64,000 nucleotides of DNA. Origin: Roseomonas sp. Its GTDB lineage: Bacteria; Pseudomonadota; Alphaproteobacteria; Acetobacterales; Acetobacteraceae. The notes beneath the pieces were generated by a model. That model was given only the letters and a program-made list of their open reading frames with translations, had not been told where the DNA came from and did not search any database. This document shows, one piece after another, positions 47,563-58,785 of the stretch. The position numbers and the translations under genes are program-made. Positions within the stretch are counted from its first letter, which is position 1. Every line of letters starts with the position of its first letter. Where the stretch lies: the NCBI GenBank assembly GCA_020249285.1, contig JADCFX010000014.1, positions 1 through 64,000 on the forward strand, in the 5' to 3' direction.

Positions 47563-48909
47563 ATGTCCACCGCCGTCCCCCGCCCCTTCCGCGCCAGCAA
47601 ACCAACCGCCCCGCTCTCCGGCCAAGCCGGCGTGGCGGGCGATAAATCCATCAGCCACCGTGCGCTCATGTTTGGCGCGCTGGCGGTGGGCACAACCGAG
47701 ATTTCCGGCCTTCTGGAAGGCGAGGATGTGCTGCGCACCGCAGCCGCCATGCGCGCCCTTGGCGCCGAGGTGGAACAGCTTGCCCCCGGCCAATGGCGGG
47801 TTTCTGGCCGCGGCGTGGGCGGCCTGACCGAACCGGCCGATGTGCTGGATATGGGCAATTCCGGCACGGCGGCCCGCCTGCTGCTTGGCCTGCTCTCCGG
47901 CCACCCGTTGTTCGCGGTGATGACGGGCGATGCCTCGCTCCGCCGCCGCCCCATGAAGCGGGTGACAGACCCGCTTTCGGCCACTGGTGCACAGTTCTGG
48001 ACCCGTGAGGGCGGGCGCCTCCCGCTGGCTGTGCGCGGCGCGCAGGACCCGCTGCCGCTTGATTACCGCCTGCCTGTGGCCTCGGCCCAGGTGAAAAGCG
48101 CCTGCCTGCTGGCTGGGCTTTGTGCGCCAGGCATCACCCGCGTGGTGGAACCGGAACCCACGCGCGACCATACGGAAAACATGCTGCGCCATTTCGGCGC
48201 GATGGTGGCGGTGGAAGACACATCGGAAGGCCGCGTCATTCGCCTGGATGGCCAGCCGGAATTGAAGGCCGCGCCCATCAGCGTGCCGGGCGATCCATCC
48301 TCAGCCTCCTTCCCGCTGGTGGCCGCGCTTTTGGTGCCTGGGTCACGTATCCGCCTCACGCAAATCGGGCTCAATCAGCTCCGCACCGGGCTTTTCACGA
48401 CGCTCCGGGAAATGGGTGCCGCGCTCAAGATCGAAAACGCCCGGATCGAAGGCGGTGAGGCCGTGGGCGATATCATCGGCGAATATACCGCACTCAAGGC
48501 TGTGGATGTGCCGCCTGGGCGCGCACCTTCGATGATTGACGAATACCCCATCCTGGCCGTGGCGGCTTCCTTCGCACGGGGCACCACGCGCATGCGCGGC
48601 CTTGCGGAATTGCGCGTGAAGGAAAGTGACCGGCTGGCCGCCACCGCTGCGCTGCTGGAAGCCAATGGCGCCAAGGTCAGCATAGAAGGCGATGATTTGC
48701 TGGTCCACGGGACGGGCGCACCACCTGCCGGCGGCGGGCTGGTGACCACGCATATGGATCACCGCATCGCCATGGCCGCCCTGGTGATGGGCCTAGCCAC
48801 GCAAAACCCCGTCACGGTGGATGACGCCAGCTTCATTGATACCTCCTTCCCGGGTTTTGCCGCGCTGATGAACCGCCTGGCCGGGTCAGACGCGATCCAC
48901 GCCGCATGA
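47563..48909 (+). CDS. aroA: 3-phosphoshikimate 1-carboxyvinyltransferase
   Basis: [70 protein letters not shown]. Confidence 0.97.
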   Translation: MSTAVPRPFRASKPTAPLSGQAGVAGDKSISHRALMFGALAVGTTEISGLLEGEDVLRTAAAMRALGAEVEQLAPGQWRVSGRGVGGLTEPADVLDMGNSGTAARLLLGLLSGHPLFAVMTGDASLRRRPMKRVTDPLSATGAQFWTREGGRLPLAVRGAQDPLPLDYRLPVASAQVKSACLLAGLCAPGITRVVEPEPTRDHTENMLRHFGAMVAVEDTSEGRVIRLDGQPELKAAPISVPGDPSSASFPLVAALLVPGSRIRLTQIGLNQLRTGLFTTLREMGAALKIENARIEGGEAVGDIIGEYTALKAVDVPPGRAPSMIDEYPILAVAASFARGTTRMRGLAELRVKESDRLAATAALLEANGAKVSIEGDDLLVHGTGAPPAGGGLVTTHMDHRIAMAALVMGLATQNPVTVDDASFIDTSFPGFAALMNRLAGSDAIHAA

Positions 48910-49550
48910 AGCTGCCCGCCGGCACTGTCATCGCGGTTGATGGCCCTGCGGCGGCGGGCAAGGGCACGCTGGCCCGGCGCCTGGCGGCTGAGCTTGGCCT
49001 GCCTTACCTGGATACTGGCCTGCTCTACCGCGCCGTTGGCCGGCGCGTGCTGGATCGCGGCATAGACCCCCAGGATGCCCGCGTAGCCGAAGCTGAGGCC
49101 CGCGCGCTCACGCCCGAGGACCTCGCGCGCGGCGACTTGCGCGGCTCCTTGGCCGACATGGCGGCGAGCAAGGTAGCCGCCATCCCCGCCGTGCGCGCTG
49201 CCCTGCTCGATTTTCAGCATCGCTTTGGCGCCGCTCAGGGCGCCGTGCTGGATGGGCGGGATATCGGCACCGTGGTTTTCCCCGAGGCCCAGGTGAAGCT
49301 TTTCATCACCGCGAGTGTGGCCGAACGCGCCCGCCGGCGTTTTCTGGAACTCGCCGCCCGCGGTGTCGCCGCTGACCCCGCCCAGGTGGAAGCCGAAATC
49401 CGCGACCGCGACGCGCAAGACGCCAATCGCCCCGTGGCCCCCCTGAAACCCGCCCCGGATGCCACCGAAATAGACACAACTGCGCTGAATGCTGAGCAAG
49501 CCTTCGACGCTGCGCTCGCATTGATCCGCAAAAGGCTTGAATCCGCTTGA
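48906..49550 (+). CDS. cmk: cytidylate kinase
   Basis: [60 protein letters not shown]. Confidence 0.97.
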   Translation: MKLPAGTVIAVDGPAAAGKGTLARRLAAELGLPYLDTGLLYRAVGRRVLDRGIDPQDARVAEAEARALTPEDLARGDLRGSLADMAASKVAAIPAVRAALLDFQHRFGAAQGAVLDGRDIGTVVFPEAQVKLFITASVAERARRRFLELAARGVAADPAQVEAEIRDRDAQDANRPVAPLKPAPDATEIDTTALNAEQAFDAALALIRKRLESA

Positions 49551-49766
49551 CGCGCCAAGCTGTCAGGCTCTAAGCACGAGCATCCTGTTCCGGTGCAAAC
49601 TGGCGCAGCGCCCGTGTTTGGGCCGGCAAGGGGCGGACCGTCATCCCGCCCGCCACATCTGGGCCTGCCAGCGCCAAGCGCCGGGGCCAAGCCGTGCTTC
49701 CCCCAAAGGTGGAAGGGCGCAGACAAAATGGCCGCAGCTGCGGCCCGTACAGGACACATAGATTTC

Positions 49767-51482
49767 ATGGCTACTGCCACCAGCCTCGCCAATGCCGGCG
49801 AGGAGGATTTTGCTGCACTTCTCGATGCCATGCTTGGCCCGGATACGGGTTTTGCCGGCTCTGTCGTCACCGGGCGCGTTTTGCGTATTGATGGCGATTT
49901 CGCGGTTCTGGATGTCGGCCTGAAAAGCGAAGGCCGCGTCCCGCTCAAGGAATTCGCCGCCCCGGGCCAGAAGCCCGAAGTGAAGGCCGGCGATGTCTAT
50001 GAGCTTTTCGTCGAGCGTTATGAAGATCGCGATGGTTCCATCGTGCTGTCGCGCGAAAAGGCGCGGCGCGAGGAAGCCTGGACGACTCTCGAAAAATCCC
50101 ACCAGGCCGGCATTCGCGTGAATGGCGTGATCTTTGGCCGCGTGAAGGGTGGCTTCACCGTGGACCTTGGCGGGGCGGTTGCCTTCCTGCCGGGCTCTCA
50201 GGTGGATATCCGCCCGGTGCGCGATGTCATGCCGCTGATGGGCCAGGCCCAGCCCTTCCAGATCCTGAAAATGGACCGCGCGCGCGGCAATATCGTTGTC
50301 TCCCGCCGCGCCGTCCTGGAAGAAACCCGCGCCGAACAGCGGAGCGAACTGATCCAGGGCCTCAAGGAAGGCATGATCCTGGATGGTGTTGTGAAGAACA
50401 TCACCGATTACGGCGCCTTCGTGGACCTTGGCGGCGTGGATGGCCTGCTGCATGTCACCGATATCGCCTGGCGGCGCATCAATCATCCTTCCGAAGCGCT
50501 GACCATTGGTATGCCGGTGAAGGTGCAGGTGATCCGCTTCAATCAGGATACGCAGCGCATCAGCCTTGGCATGAAGCAGCTGATGTCCGATCCGTGGGAT
50601 GGCGTGGCGCTCAAATATCCGGTCGGCGCGAAATTCTCTGGCCGTGTCACCAACATCACCGATTACGGCGCCTTCGTGGAGCTTGAAGCCGGTGTTGAAG
50701 GTCTTGTCCATGTCTCTGAAATGTCCTGGACCAAGAAGAACGCGCATCCGGGCAAGATCGTCTCCACCTCAGAACAGGTGGATGTGATCATCCTGGATGT
50801 GGATGAACCGAAGCGCCGCATTTCCTTGGGCCTGAAGCAGGCGCAGGGCAATCCGTGGGAGCTGTTCGTGGAAGCGCATCCGGTGGGTTCCACCATCGAA
50901 GGTGAAATTCGCAACATCACCGAATTCGGCCTGTTCATCGGTGTCGGCGCGGAAATCGACGGCATGGTGCATATGTCCGACATTTCCTGGGACGAAGCCG
51001 GCGAAGCGGCGATGCAGCATTACAGCAAGGGCCAGATGGTCAAGGCGAAGGTGCTGGATGTGGATGTGGAAAAGGAACGCATCTCGCTTGGCATCAAGCA
51101 GCTTCAGGCCGACCCCGCCGCCGAAGTGCTGGACCGCGTGCGTAAGGGTGATGTTGTCACCTGCATCGTCACCAAGGTTGAGCAGAACGGCATTGAAGTG
51201 AAGGTGGATGAAGTGCTGACCGGCTTCATTCGTCGCGCTGAATTGGCCCGTGACCGTGGCGACCAGCGCCCCGACAAATTCGCCATTGGCGAAAAGGTGG
51301 ATGCGAAGGTCACTGCGGTGGACCGCGCCGCGCGCCGCCTGACGCTGACCATCAAGGGCAAGGAAGTGGAAGAGGAACGCGAAGCCATGCGCGAATATGG
51401 CTCCGCCGATTCCGGTGCCTCGCTCGGCGACATCCTGGGTGCCGCGATCCGTCGCCGCAGGGAAACTGCCGGGGAAGAGTAA
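49767..51482 (+). CDS. rpsA: 30S ribosomal protein S1
   Basis: Repeated S1 domains: GMILDGVVKNITDYGAFVDLGGVDGLLHVTDIAWRRINHPSE; GAKFSGRVTNITDYGAFVELEAGVEGLVHVSEMSW. Confidence 0.97.
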   Translation: MATATSLANAGEEDFAALLDAMLGPDTGFAGSVVTGRVLRIDGDFAVLDVGLKSEGRVPLKEFAAPGQKPEVKAGDVYELFVERYEDRDGSIVLSREKARREEAWTTLEKSHQAGIRVNGVIFGRVKGGFTVDLGGAVAFLPGSQVDIRPVRDVMPLMGQAQPFQILKMDRARGNIVVSRRAVLEETRAEQRSELIQGLKEGMILDGVVKNITDYGAFVDLGGVDGLLHVTDIAWRRINHPSEALTIGMPVKVQVIRFNQDTQRISLGMKQLMSDPWDGVALKYPVGAKFSGRVTNITDYGAFVELEAGVEGLVHVSEMSWTKKNAHPGKIVSTSEQVDVIILDVDEPKRRISLGLKQAQGNPWELFVEAHPVGSTIEGEIRNITEFGLFIGVGAEIDGMVHMSDISWDEAGEAAMQHYSKGQMVKAKVLDVDVEKERISLGIKQLQADPAAEVLDRVRKGDVVTCIVTKVEQNGIEVKVDEVLTGFIRRAELARDRGDQRPDKFAIGEKVDAKVTAVDRAARRLTLTIKGKEVEEEREAMREYGSADSGASLGDILGAAIRRRRETAGEE

Positions 51483-51513
51483 TCCCTGGGGGCTCGACGA
51501 ACAGACTATCAGC

Positions 51514-51543
51514 CCCGGGGTGGCGACGCCCCGGGGTTTTTTA
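51514..51543 (+). terminator. rho-independent terminator after rpsA
   Basis: CCCCGGGG-tggcgacg-CCCCGGGG followed by TTTTTT. Confidence 0.88.
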
Positions 51544-51642
51544 GTGCCTGATCCACCGATGATATCCGACAATGGCCATGAAAAAGGGTCATTGTCTGAT
51601 CTACCCCTTGCCCCGCCGCCCGCCGCGCGCCACAACCATCCC

Positions 51643-52551
51643 ATGTCACTTGAAGCTGATCTCATCGCCGAAAGGCGTCGCCTGTCCAGGCGCGTCACTT
51701 TCTGGCGTTCGCTTGCAGTGCTTGGCGTAATCGCCGCGCTTGCATTGATGTTCGGCAGAGGCAGCCTGGGCGATCTTGCTTCCGGCGACCATGTGCTGCG
51801 GCTGCGGATCGAAGGCGTCATTATGGAAGATCGCCGCCTTCTGGAAGTGATCGAAGAAGCCCGCCGCGACGCCTCCGCCCGGGCCATGCTGCTGGTAATT
51901 GATAGCCCCGGCGGCAGCATGGCGGGTGGGGAGGCTTTGCACGGCGCGCTCAAGCGTTTTGCCGAGAAAAAGCCCATTGTGGCGCTGATGGGCGGCACCG
52001 CTGCCTCGGCCGGTTACATGATAGCGATGCCGGCAGAGCATGTGCTGGCGCGGGAGGCGACGGTTACGGGCTCGATCGGCGTTCTTCTGCAAAGCTTTGA
52101 CGTGTCGGAATTGATGGCCCGGCTTGGCGTGCGCCCGGACATACTGGCGACCGGCCCCTTCAAGGCGCAGCCCAACCCTTTCCAGCCCATGACCGATCAG
52201 GGCCGGGCCGAGATGATGCGCGTTTTGGAAGATTTGCACGGCCAATTCATCGGCATCGTCGCCAAAGGCCGGCGCATGGATGAAGCGCGGGTGCGCCCGC
52301 TCGCGGATGGGCGGGTCTTTACCGGGCGTCAGGCGCTGCCCCTTGGCCTGATTGACGCCATTGGCGGAGAGGCCGAGGCGCGCGCCTGGCTCGCCGCCCA
52401 AAAGGGGGTGGCGGAAGCGCTGCCGGTGCGGGACCTTGAGCCGCGCGACCGGGTGGAGAAATTCCTCAATCGCTTTGCCGGCAGCCTCATCCGTACGCTG
52501 ATCACGGAATGGCTGGGCGTTGACGCCCCGCGGGCAGTCTGGCAGCGTTAA
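51643..52551 (+). CDS. sppA: signal peptide peptidase SppA, S49 family
   Basis: LLVIDSPGGSMAGGEALHGALKRF; GGTAASAGYMIAMPAEHVLAREATVTGSIGVLL. Confidence 0.93.
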   Translation: MSLEADLIAERRRLSRRVTFWRSLAVLGVIAALALMFGRGSLGDLASGDHVLRLRIEGVIMEDRRLLEVIEEARRDASARAMLLVIDSPGGSMAGGEALHGALKRFAEKKPIVALMGGTAASAGYMIAMPAEHVLAREATVTGSIGVLLQSFDVSELMARLGVRPDILATGPFKAQPNPFQPMTDQGRAEMMRVLEDLHGQFIGIVAKGRRMDEARVRPLADGRVFTGRQALPLGLIDAIGGEAEARAWLAAQKGVAEALPVRDLEPRDRVEKFLNRFAGSLIRTLITEWLGVDAPRAVWQR

Positions 52552-52678
52552 GCGGGGCAGTTTTCGTTTAGCGCATTCATATCGTGCGGCTTTGCGGGCT
52601 TTGCTCCGACAGGATGAGGTTTAGGCGCCCCCCTAATTCGGGCGCCGCATAAAAAAGCGCTTTGGGAGAAAACCCGGC

Positions 52679-53002
52679 ATGACGAGATCGGAACTGATCG
52701 CGCAACTCGCGGCAAGCAATCCGCATTTGCGCCAGGGCGATGTTGAAGCGATTGTGGCGACAATTTTCGGTGAAATCACCGCAGCCTTGGCGCGTGGTGA
52801 TCGCGTGGAATTGCGCGGCTTTGGCGCCTTTTCCACGAAATCGCGCGATGGCCGCACCGGGCGCAATCCACGCACCGGGGAATCCGTGCCGGTTGAGGCG
52901 AAATCCGTGCCCTATTTTAAGCCAGGCAAGGAATTGCGCGAACGCATCAATGCAAAAAAAGCCGCAGCGCCGGCCAAGCGGGCGGCAACACGCCGCGCGT
53001 AA
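52679..53002 (+). CDS. ihfB: integration host factor subunit beta
   Basis: [33 protein letters not shown]...[28 protein letters not shown]. Confidence 0.96.
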   Translation: MTRSELIAQLAASNPHLRQGDVEAIVATIFGEITAALARGDRVELRGFGAFSTKSRDGRTGRNPRTGESVPVEAKSVPYFKPGKELRERINAKKAAAPAKRAATRRA

Positions 53003-53155
53003 CGCACTGAGGCTGCCTGCTATTTTCTGATTACCGACAGAAGTGGATTTTTTGCTCCATGCTGTTCACGCATGGCACGCCTTGCGCGATTATGCCTTGA
53101 CGCGAAGGCGCCACCGGGGATTGTGTGACCAAGCTGATCCCCAAAGGCCCTGCCA

Positions 53156-53467
53156 ATGCGCTGGTTCATTTTTCTGCCCCTCGCCATCCTGGTGGTGCTG
53201 TTCATGCTCTCCAACCCGCAGAGCATCGAATTGCGCCTCTGGCCCTTTGATCTTGCCTGGACTGCCTCGGCCGCGATTGCCGTGCTCTCCATCGCCGCTG
53301 TCGCTTTCCTACTCGGCGCCTTGATCGCTTGGGCTGCGGCCATACCTGCACGTCGCCGCGGCCGCGCCGCGGAACGCCGCTTGGCGGAACTTGAGGCGCG
53401 GATCACCGCGCTCAATGCCAGCGCCGCCCAGGAAGTCGCTGACCAAAAGGCCCTGACCCAATCATGA
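53156..53467 (+). CDS. LapA-domain membrane protein
   Basis: Two TM segments, [21 protein letters not shown]. Confidence 0.83.
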   Translation: MRWFIFLPLAILVVLFMLSNPQSIELRLWPFDLAWTASAAIAVLSIAAVAFLLGALIAWAAAIPARRRGRAAERRLAELEARITALNASAAQEVADQKALTQS

Positions 53468-54171
53468 TCGCCCGCCCCCAAAGCGGCGCCGCCCGCATCA
53501 TCCCCGCCCTTGATTCAGGGGATGCGGCGCGCGCTCAGTCCCTGGCCGCAAGCCTCGCGCCCCATTGCGGGCTGCTCAAGGTGGGGCTGGAGCTTTTCAC
53601 CTCCGCCGGGCCGACCATCGTCAGCGCCCTGGCACGACATCGCCCCATCTTCCTGGATCTGAAGCTGCACGACATCCCGAATACCGTGGCCGGCGCCGTG
53701 CGTTCCCTTCTGCCGCTAAAGCCCGCCATGATGACGCTGCATGCCGCCGGCGGTGCCGCCATGATCGCCGCCGCGCGGACCGAGGCCGAGAAAGCCGGCG
53801 CAGATCGCCCCATGCTGCTGGCGGTCACGGTGCTGACCAGCATTGACGCCGCAACCCTGGCCAGCACAGGTGTTGCCGCAAGCCCTGCCGAGCAGGTGCT
53901 GCGCCTGGCGCGCCTTGCGCTCACTGCCGGGGCGGATGGGCTGGTGTGCAGCCCGCAGGAAGCGGGGGTACTCCGCGCCGCCCTTGGCCCCTCCCCCTTC
54001 CTGGTGGTGCCCGGCGTGCGCCCCGCCGGCAGCGCTGCCGGCGATCAGGCCCGCACCGCCACGCCCGCCGAGGCTGTGGCCGCCGGGGCGGATTGGATTG
54101 TGGTCGGTCGCCCGATCACCGGCGCACCGGACCCGGCAGCGGCCGCCGCCTCTATCGCGGCAGGGCTTTGA
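53464..54171 (+). CDS. pyrF: orotidine 5'-phosphate decarboxylase
   Basis: [43 protein letters not shown]. Confidence 0.96.
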   Translation: MIARPQSGAARIIPALDSGDAARAQSLAASLAPHCGLLKVGLELFTSAGPTIVSALARHRPIFLDLKLHDIPNTVAGAVRSLLPLKPAMMTLHAAGGAAMIAAARTEAEKAGADRPMLLAVTVLTSIDAATLASTGVAASPAEQVLRLARLALTAGADGLVCSPQEAGVLRAALGPSPFLVVPGVRPAGSAAGDQARTATPAEAVAAGADWIVVGRPITGAPDPAAAAASIAAGL

Positions 54172-54175
54172 GGCG

Positions 54176-54817
54176 ATGCTGGTCAAGATATGCGGCATCA
54201 AGGACGTGCCCGCGCTGGAAGCCGCAAGATTGGCCGGGGCGGATATGGTGGGCTTCGTCTTCTTCCCACCCTCCCCGCGCGCTGTGACGCCCACCGAGGC
54301 TGGTTTGCTCGCGCATTCCTATACGGGCGGCCCGAAGCGCGTCGGGCTATTTGTGGACCCCGATGACGCCACCCTGGCCGCGACTTTGGCCGAAGTGCCG
54401 CTCGATATCCTGCAATTGCAGGGCGAAGAAAGCCCGGCCCGGGTCGGCGACATCCGCGCGCGTTTCGGCAAGCCCGTGATGAAGGCGCTTGGCATTGGCA
54501 GCAAGGCCGATCTGGCGCGCCTGCCGGATTACGCGGATCAGGTGGATTACTTCCTGCTCGATGCCCGCCCACCGCCTGGCAGCGGTTTGCCTGGGGGCAA
54601 TGCCCTGGCCTTTGATTGGGCGCTGATGAAGGGCGAAGACCCACCGCGCCCCTGGCTGCTCGCGGGCGGGCTGACGCCGGCCAATGTGGCGGAGGCCATC
54701 GCGGCCTCCGGCGCGCCGGGCGTGGATGTGTCTTCCGGCGTTGAACGGGCGCGCGGCGTCAAGGACCCCGCCGCCATCGCTGCCTTCATCGCCAATGCCA
54801 AAGCCGCCCGCGCGTGA
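54176..54817 (+). CDS. trpF: phosphoribosylanthranilate isomerase
   Basis: MLVKICGIKDVPALEAARLAGADMVGFVFFPPSPRAV; GVDVSSGVERARGVKD. Confidence 0.97.
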   Translation: MLVKICGIKDVPALEAARLAGADMVGFVFFPPSPRAVTPTEAGLLAHSYTGGPKRVGLFVDPDDATLAATLAEVPLDILQLQGEESPARVGDIRARFGKPVMKALGIGSKADLARLPDYADQVDYFLLDARPPPGSGLPGGNALAFDWALMKGEDPPRPWLLAGGLTPANVAEAIAASGAPGVDVSSGVERARGVKDPAAIAAFIANAKAARA

Positions 54818-55995
54818 CGGCAAGCGAAGAAAGCGAAGCCGCCGAAAAGGCCAAGATGCGTCGGGTACTGGCGATTTTCGGCCCGGCGGTCTTCGCCGGC
54901 GCCTTTGCGACACGCGTGACCGACCCCACCGTCGCCGAAATCGCCGGCGAATTCAGTGTGACCGTGGCCGAGGCAGCCTTGCTCGGCACCGCCTATACCC
55001 TGCCCTTTGCCCTGGTGCAGCCAATCCTGGGGCCGGTCGCGGATTCCATCGGCAAGCGGCGGATTGTGATGATTTGCGTGGCAATGCTGGGCCTCATGCT
55101 GCTGGCGGCGGCGGTCTCCGCCAGTTTTGGCTGGCTGATGGCCTTCCGCGCGGCTTCCGGCATGGCGGCGGGGGGGATGATGCCGCTCACGCTTGCCATC
55201 ATGGGGGATGCGGTATCGCTGAAATACCGGCAGGTGGCGCTTTCGCGCATTCTGATCTTCGGCATTAGCGGGCAGATCGCGGGCGGTGTGGTGGCGGGGC
55301 CAATCGCCGCAGTGGCGGGCTGGCGCGGCGTGCTGGTGGTTTGCGCCGTCGCCGCTTTCATCGGCCTTGTCGCCCTGATCCTGGCCGCCCGAGGCGCCCC
55401 GCGCGAAACCATGACGCGATATGACCCCGTGGTGGCGCTGCAACGCTATCGCGGCATTATCGCCAACCCCGCCGCCCTGCCCTTATTCGCCGCCGTTGCG
55501 GTGGAAGGCGGCCTGGTTTTTGGCGTCTTCCCCTTCATCGCGCCGCTGCTGATCGAACGCGCCATTGGCAGCACAATGGAAGCAGGCTTTGCCATTGGCG
55601 CCTTTGGTCTGGGCGGGCTGTTGTTTGCTGCATTGGTCGCACCCCTGCTGGCGCGTTTCGGCCAGGGTGGCGTCATCCGCATTGGTGGTGCGACAGGCGC
55701 CCTGGCGCTGATCGGCTTTGCCGTGGCGCCTTCCCTGCTGGTGGCGACGCTGGCGGGCTTGGGCCTTGGGCTTGGCTTTTACATGATCCACAACGCCATC
55801 CAGACCCGCGCGACCGAGCTTGCCCCCCAGGCGCGTGGCAGTGCCATGTCGCTCCATGCCTTCGCCTTTTTTGGCGGCCAATCTCTTGGGCCGATCTTTT
55901 ATGGGCTGGGCGCGATGGTCTTTGGCCTGCCGGTCACGCTGGGGCTGGCGGGGGCTGCGATCATGGTGCTGGCGCTGCTTTTGGCGCGGCGCTGA
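54814..55995 (+). CDS. MFS transporter
   Basis: Hydrophobic 12-TM; LGPVADSIGKRRIV. Confidence 0.9.
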   Translation: MTASEESEAAEKAKMRRVLAIFGPAVFAGAFATRVTDPTVAEIAGEFSVTVAEAALLGTAYTLPFALVQPILGPVADSIGKRRIVMICVAMLGLMLLAAAVSASFGWLMAFRAASGMAAGGMMPLTLAIMGDAVSLKYRQVALSRILIFGISGQIAGGVVAGPIAAVAGWRGVLVVCAVAAFIGLVALILAARGAPRETMTRYDPVVALQRYRGIIANPAALPLFAAVAVEGGLVFGVFPFIAPLLIERAIGSTMEAGFAIGAFGLGGLLFAALVAPLLARFGQGGVIRIGGATGALALIGFAVAPSLLVATLAGLGLGLGFYMIHNAIQTRATELAPQARGSAMSLHAFAFFGGQSLGPIFYGLGAMVFGLPVTLGLAGAAIMVLALLLARR

Positions 55996-56317
55996 GGCCG
56001 CGTTTCGGCGCCCGATTCGCAACCCTGGAAGCATGCGTCCTTGGGGGGCCTGAACACAAAACGAACAGATTCACCGTGCCCGCGAAAGCTTAGTCCATAT
56101 TTTTCAGGGCATTACAGGCATAAACTGGAACAAAGAAGAAACGCGCGACTCGGGACGACTCGGGCGTAAACAACTCCAACATATAGTGGCAGGGCTTTGG
56201 CCCCGGGCACAAGTGCGTTCGCTTCCCGTGCCGGGCGCAACATGGGGGCGCCGGCATTGCCGCGGCCCCGCCGATATGGCCCAATGGCGGTCATCTTCCA
56301 GCAACAGGACCTACCCC

Positions 56318-56635
56318 ATGCCCAAGGCCTTCTTCATGGTGCGCGCCGTGGTCGCGGACCCAGTCGACCGCCCCGCCTTCGACACCTGGTATGAAAAGGA
56401 ACACCTACCCGATGCGCTGGCCGCCTTTGGCGTTGCCCATGCCTGGCGCTGCTGGAGCAGGACGGACCCCTCACTCCATTTCGCCTTCTACGAATTCCCG
56501 AGCCTGGCGGCGGTGGAAGCCCTGCCGGGTTCACCCGCGCTTTCGGCCATGATCGCGGAGTTTGACCGGGTTTGGGGCAGCCGCGTCACGCGGTCCCGCG
56601 AAATCCTGGAATTCGCGGGCGAGTTGCGCCGCTAG
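56318..56635 (+). CDS. EthD/NIPSNAP-like dimeric alpha-beta barrel protein
   Basis: MPKAFFMVRAVVADPVDRPAFDTWYEKEHLPDALAAFGVAHAWR. Confidence 0.68.
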   Translation: MPKAFFMVRAVVADPVDRPAFDTWYEKEHLPDALAAFGVAHAWRCWSRTDPSLHFAFYEFPSLAAVEALPGSPALSAMIAEFDRVWGSRVTRSREILEFAGELRR

Positions 56636-56754
56636 TGGTCCGGTCGCTGCTGTCGGTTCCCGACAGCAGCCTGAATCGGCCCACCAAATATAAGGCTAGT
56701 GGTGCGCGGGTGCAGGTTTGGTTCGGGAGAGGTTAGCGTGAATCGCACCACTAG
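56632..56754. mobile_element. full-length MITE-like element with TA/CTAG ends and inverted termini
   Basis: Left CTAGTGGTCCGGT, right (revcomp) CTAGTGGTGCGAT; internal hairpin GCTGCTGTCGG-TTC-CCGACAGCAGC at 56646-56670; no coding capacity; second partial copy at 42985. Confidence 0.68.
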
Positions 56755-56760
56755 CGCCAA

Positions 56761-57924
56761 TCAGCGCTTGCTAAGCGCCTCAGCGAGGCGCCCGCTGGCT
56801 TCGCGGATGCGTGTCTCGGACTGCGCGAAACAGAGGCGCAAATGACCCTCCCCCCCCGCGCCAAAGGCCGCGCCCGGCGCGATGCCAACACGCGCCGAAT
56901 GCAGCAGGGATTTCGCAAGCGCCAGGCTGTCCGTGCAGCCTTCCACCTTCAGGAAAAGATACATCGCGCCATCCGGGCGGGGTGCCGTGATGCCGGGAAT
57001 GCTGGACAGCGCCGCATGGGCGATATCGCGCGCCTTCAAATAACGCGCGCGGGTTTCCGCAATGAAGGCATCTCCCTTGTCCAGCGCCACCACGCCGGCA
57101 TGCTGGATGAAGGTGGGCGCTGAGGACATGTTGAATTCATTGAGCTTGCCGATGGCATCCATCAGCGCCGGCGGTGCCACAATCCACCCCAATCGCCAGC
57201 CTGCCATGGCCCAGGATTTGGAGAAGGAATTTACCGACACCACGCGGTCCTGCTCATCCGCGATTTCAAGGAAGGAAGGCGCGGCATCGCCGGCGAAATA
57301 GAGCCTTTCATAGACATCATCGGCCAGGATCCAGGTGCCGGTCTGGCGGCATTTTTCCAGAATGGCGCGCTGTTCCGCCCCTGTCAGAGTCCAGCCCGTG
57401 GGATTGCCGGGGCTGTTCAGGAATAACAGCTTGGTATCAGGCGTGATGGCCGCCAGCAATTCATCCAAATCCGCCCGCCAGATACCGTTCATGAGGCGGA
57501 GCGGCATATCGGTGACTTCCGCGCCCATCACGCGCGCAATGCCATCCATATTGGGCCAGGCGGGGGTTGGGATCACCACACGATCACCAGGCGAAAGCAG
57601 CGCCTGCGCCACCAGCATCAAAGCATTGACGCCAGATGCCGTGACGGCAACGCGCGCTGTGCCGACAGGCCGATTATTGCGCTTGAGGTAAGCTGCGATG
57701 GCTTCCCGTAGCGGCGGGATACCCGGATTGGGTGCATAGAAGGTTTTGCCATCATCCAGCGCCAGCTTAGCCGCTTCACGCACGAAATCCGGCGTAACCG
57801 TATCCGGTTCCCCAAACCAGAGGGGAATGACATCTTGCATATAGCGCCCGACTTCGGAGACCTCACGGATCAGAGAGCCTGGGATTTCAGCAAGGGCGGG
57901 GCGGGGCGTGGGTTCGAAGCGCAT
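56761..57924 (-). CDS. class I/II PLP-dependent aminotransferase
   Basis: YAPNPGIPPLREAIAAYL; LNSPGNPTGWTLT; VSVNSFSKSWAMAGWRLGW. Confidence 0.95.
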   Translation of the reverse strand: MRFEPTPRPALAEIPGSLIREVSEVGRYMQDVIPLWFGEPDTVTPDFVREAAKLALDDGKTFYAPNPGIPPLREAIAAYLKRNNRPVGTARVAVTASGVNALMLVAQALLSPGDRVVIPTPAWPNMDGIARVMGAEVTDMPLRLMNGIWRADLDELLAAITPDTKLLFLNSPGNPTGWTLTGAEQRAILEKCRQTGTWILADDVYERLYFAGDAAPSFLEIADEQDRVVSVNSFSKSWAMAGWRLGWIVAPPALMDAIGKLNEFNMSSAPTFIQHAGVVALDKGDAFIAETRARYLKARDIAHAALSSIPGITAPRPDGAMYLFLKVEGCTDSLALAKSLLHSARVGIAPGAAFGAGGEGHLRLCFAQSETRIREASGRLAEALSKR

Positions 57925-57969
57925 GGCGGGGCTTTAGCGCGGGACGCCCGGGTTGGACAGGGCGGGGGT

Positions 57970-58785
57970 TTAGGTACCGCCGCGCAAAGCGATGGCCCTG
58001 TCGTAATCGGCGATGGCACGATCCTGATCACCCCTGGCGGCATAGGCGCGGCCGCGGCTTTCATAAGCATCGGCGTAATTCGGATCATGGCGTAGAGCCA
58101 GATTGTAATCAGCGATGGCGGCCGCGCTATTGCCTTGCTGCATGCGGAGCAGGCCGCGATTGCGCAGGGCGATGGCGTAATCGGGTTGAACCTGAATCGC
58201 TCGGTTATAATCGGCAAGGGCACCGGCGGTGTCGCCCATGCGGCGTTTGATAATACCACGCGTATTGAATGCTCGTGAGTGGTCAGGTGCGAGGCGGATA
58301 GCTTCATTGACATCGGCCAAGGCAGCCGCATCGTCGTTCAAGCGATACCTGATGCTTGCCAAATTACTGCGAGCAACACCGTTGTTTGGATCAAGGCGCA
58401 CCGCCTCAGCATAATCACTCAGGGCAGATTGCAAATCGCCTTGTCTTTCGCGGATGCGGCCGCGGTCCGTAAAGGCATAGGCGAAATTCGGACTGAGGCG
58501 GAGTGCGGCTTCGCAATCGGCCAAAGCGCCATCCAGATCATTCAGGGCAATTTTCGTATTGCAGCGATTACGCAGTGTCCCGGCAAAATTGGGCGCGAGG
58601 CGCAGTGCTGAATCATAATCCGCAAGGGCGGCGGCATAATTGCGCGCATTGAATTGGGCATTGCCCCGGCTATTGTAAGTTGTGGCCAAACTCGTGTTAG
58701 CGGCGGAGGCTGAGGGCGCCTGGGCGCTCTCTTCCACGGCGCAAGCCGAGAGCATCACTGCCAGCGCAACGACCAAGACCCGCAT
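57970..58785 (-). CDS. TPR-repeat lipoprotein
   Basis: Leader MRVLVVALAVMLSAC (lipobox) and multiple TPR units such as ALADYNRAIQVQPDYAIALRNRGLLR. Confidence 0.88.
   Translation of the reverse strand: MRVLVVALAVMLSACAVEESAQAPSASAANTSLATTYNSRGNAQFNARNYAAALADYDSALRLAPNFAGTLRNRCNTKIALNDLDGALADCEAALRLSPNFAYAFTDRGRIRERQGDLQSALSDYAEAVRLDPNNGVARSNLASIRYRLNDDAAALADVNEAIRLAPDHSRAFNTRGIIKRRMGDTAGALADYNRAIQVQPDYAIALRNRGLLRMQQGNSAAAIADYNLALRHDPNYADAYESRGRAYAARGDQDRAIADYDRAIALRGGT

Noticed and set aside
56336-56757. Possible antisense or novel small genes around the MITE-like repeat
   Set aside because: ORFs there lack coding features; the non-coding palindromic repeat explains the sequence better
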